Below, in pieces: positions 63,239 through 64,000 of a stretch of 64,000 nucleotides of DNA. The notes under the pieces were generated by a model. That model was not told the origin of the DNA, did not search any database, and worked only from the letters and a program-made list of their open reading frames with translations. Source of the DNA: Georgenia sp. SYP-B2076 (GTDB lineage Bacteria > Actinomycetota > Actinomycetes > Actinomycetales > Actinomycetaceae); the NCBI RefSeq assembly GCF_003991205.1, contig NZ_RXOZ01000031.1:186001-250000 (forward strand), given 5' to 3'. Both the position numbers and the translations under genes were made by a program. The stretch's first letter is position 1, and each line of letters opens with the position of its first letter.

Positions 63239-64000
63239 GTGCGCGTGCTGTGTGCCACGACGGGCAACGACGGCCACTTCGGGCCGCTCCTGCCGTTCGC
63301 ACGAGCCCTTGCGGCGGCGGGATTCGAGGTGCGGGTGGCGGCTCCCGCGTCATACACCGGCGCGGTGTCAGGGGCGGGGTTCCTTCACGAACCGTTCGCC
63401 GACGCCCCACGTGAGCTGATAGGTCCGGTCATGGCCAGGTTGCCGACCTTGGCGTTCGACGAGGCCGACGACGTGGTGGTCCGTGAGGTGTTCGCGCGGA
63501 TTGACGCGCAGGCCGGGCTGCCGTCGCTCATCGAGACGGTCGAGCGTTGGCGTCCCGATCTGGTGATCCGTGAATCCGCCGAGCTCGCCTCGCTCGCCGC
63601 CGCTGAGCGCGCCGGCGTGCCGCACGTGCACGTCTGCATCGGCATGCACGAGGTCGTCTCTCGATTCGCCGAGGCCATCGGCGACCCGCTGGAGGAGCTG
63701 GGTCGGCTCGCCGGTCTGGCAGAGGGCCGGATGACCGCCGCGCTCGCCTCCGAGACGGTCCTCAGCCTGGTGCCCGAGGTCCTCGACCACGCGGGTGGCC
63801 GCGTGCTGCCGGGAGCCGACCGCTTCATGCGGTTCCACGAACCTCCGCCGACCACCGGCGACCATCGCCTAGCCGGGTGGGGAGACCCGGACGCCCCGTT
63901 GGTCTACGTCACCTTCGGCTCAGTCACCGGCTCGCTCCCGACGTTCGCTGGCGTCTTCCGTGCGGCGCTGGATGCCCTCGCCGATGTCGAGGCGCGCGTG
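63239..64000 (+). CDS. GT1-type (UGT/macrolide-like) glycosyltransferase, 3' end outside window
   Basis: The frame is open for 254 codons from GTG 63239 to the window edge. It begins VRVLCATTGNDGHFGPLLPF, the GT-B N-terminal acceptor domain of family-1 glycosyltransferases (TxGxxGHxxP), with DLVIRESAELASLAAAERAG and the inter-domain YVTFGSVTG. The nucleotide-sugar-binding C-terminal domain lies beyond the window. Such enzymes glycosylate lipids, antibiotics or xenobiotics; the acceptor is unknown. Codon use is slightly less GC-extreme than its neighbours (several CGT, GAT, TTG codons), a weak hint of transfer. Confidence 0.85.
   Translation, partial: MRVLCATTGNDGHFGPLLPFARALAAAGFEVRVAAPASYTGAVSGAGFLHEPFADAPRELIGPVMARLPTLAFDEADDVVVREVFARIDAQAGLPSLIETVERWRPDLVIRESAELASLAAAERAGVPHVHVCIGMHEVVSRFAEAIGDPLEELGRLAGLAEGRMTAALASETVLSLVPEVLDHAGGRVLPGADRFMRFHEPPPTTGDHRLAGWGDPDAPLVYVTFGSVTGSLPTFAGVFRAALDALADVEARV

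Overview
The window is chromosomal DNA from a very high-GC actinobacterium, most likely in the order Micrococcales. Supporting signs are a mycothiol gene (mshB), a WhiB regulator, actinobacterial DapC/DapD, a biotin carboxylase fused to its biotin carrier, a 7Fe ferredoxin, an iniBAC-like locus and many leaderless promoters. I saw no rRNA, tRNA, CRISPR array, prophage or intact insertion sequence. Genus is not decidable by eye.

Layout. 1-2.5 kb: the end of a DUF885 protein and a four-helix membrane protein. 2.6-13.9 kb (all minus strand): the most unusual region. In transcription order it holds an Hsp70-type ATPase with a membrane anchor and a Pro/Thr stalk, a large LuxR-type ATPase regulator, two IniB-domain proteins with long Asp-rich repeats, and two dynamin-like GTPases (IniA-like and IniC-like). 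The two iniB promoters share a bipartite element, and an array of phased inverted repeats lies upstream of the first.

14-22 kb: housekeeping genes, namely Maf, a DUF6157 protein, a UdgB-type uracil-DNA glycosylase, AccA (BC-BCCP), a NUDIX-NYN fusion, DapD and a membrane-anchored lysozyme-like protein. 22-29 kb: a tightly overlapping five-gene acyl-CoA operon (SDR, amidohydrolase, CoA ligase, MaoC hydratase, acyl-CoA dehydrogenase) facing a MarR regulator, followed by a solute-binding lipoprotein. The gene set resembles phenylpropanoid (cou-type) catabolism.

29-40.5 kb: gltA, dapC, fdxA, a stand-alone SH3-like protein, an acetyltransferase, a VanW/PG-binding cell-wall protein, a flavin reductase, a DUF6113 membrane protein, mshB and typA. 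The typA-mshB-ferredoxin-dapC-dapD order echoes the mycobacterial chromosome. 40.7-42 kb: a broken AbiEi-like gene between two 67-bp direct repeats.

42-60.6 kb (all minus strand): three complete peptide/nickel-type (Dpp/Opp) ABC importers in tandem. Each has a binding lipoprotein, two permeases and a fused double ATPase. They are separated by hairpins, tandem repeats and a 26-bp palindrome. 61-64 kb: a GerW/YtfJ-like protein, a nitrilase-family amidohydrolase, a WhiB regulator and the start of a GT1 glycosyltransferase that runs off the window.

Two themes recur. Operons use ATGA/GTGA stop-start overlaps, and single genes often have a TAnnnT -10 box 6-7 nt before the start codon, implying leaderless mRNAs. 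The latter fixes several start codons.
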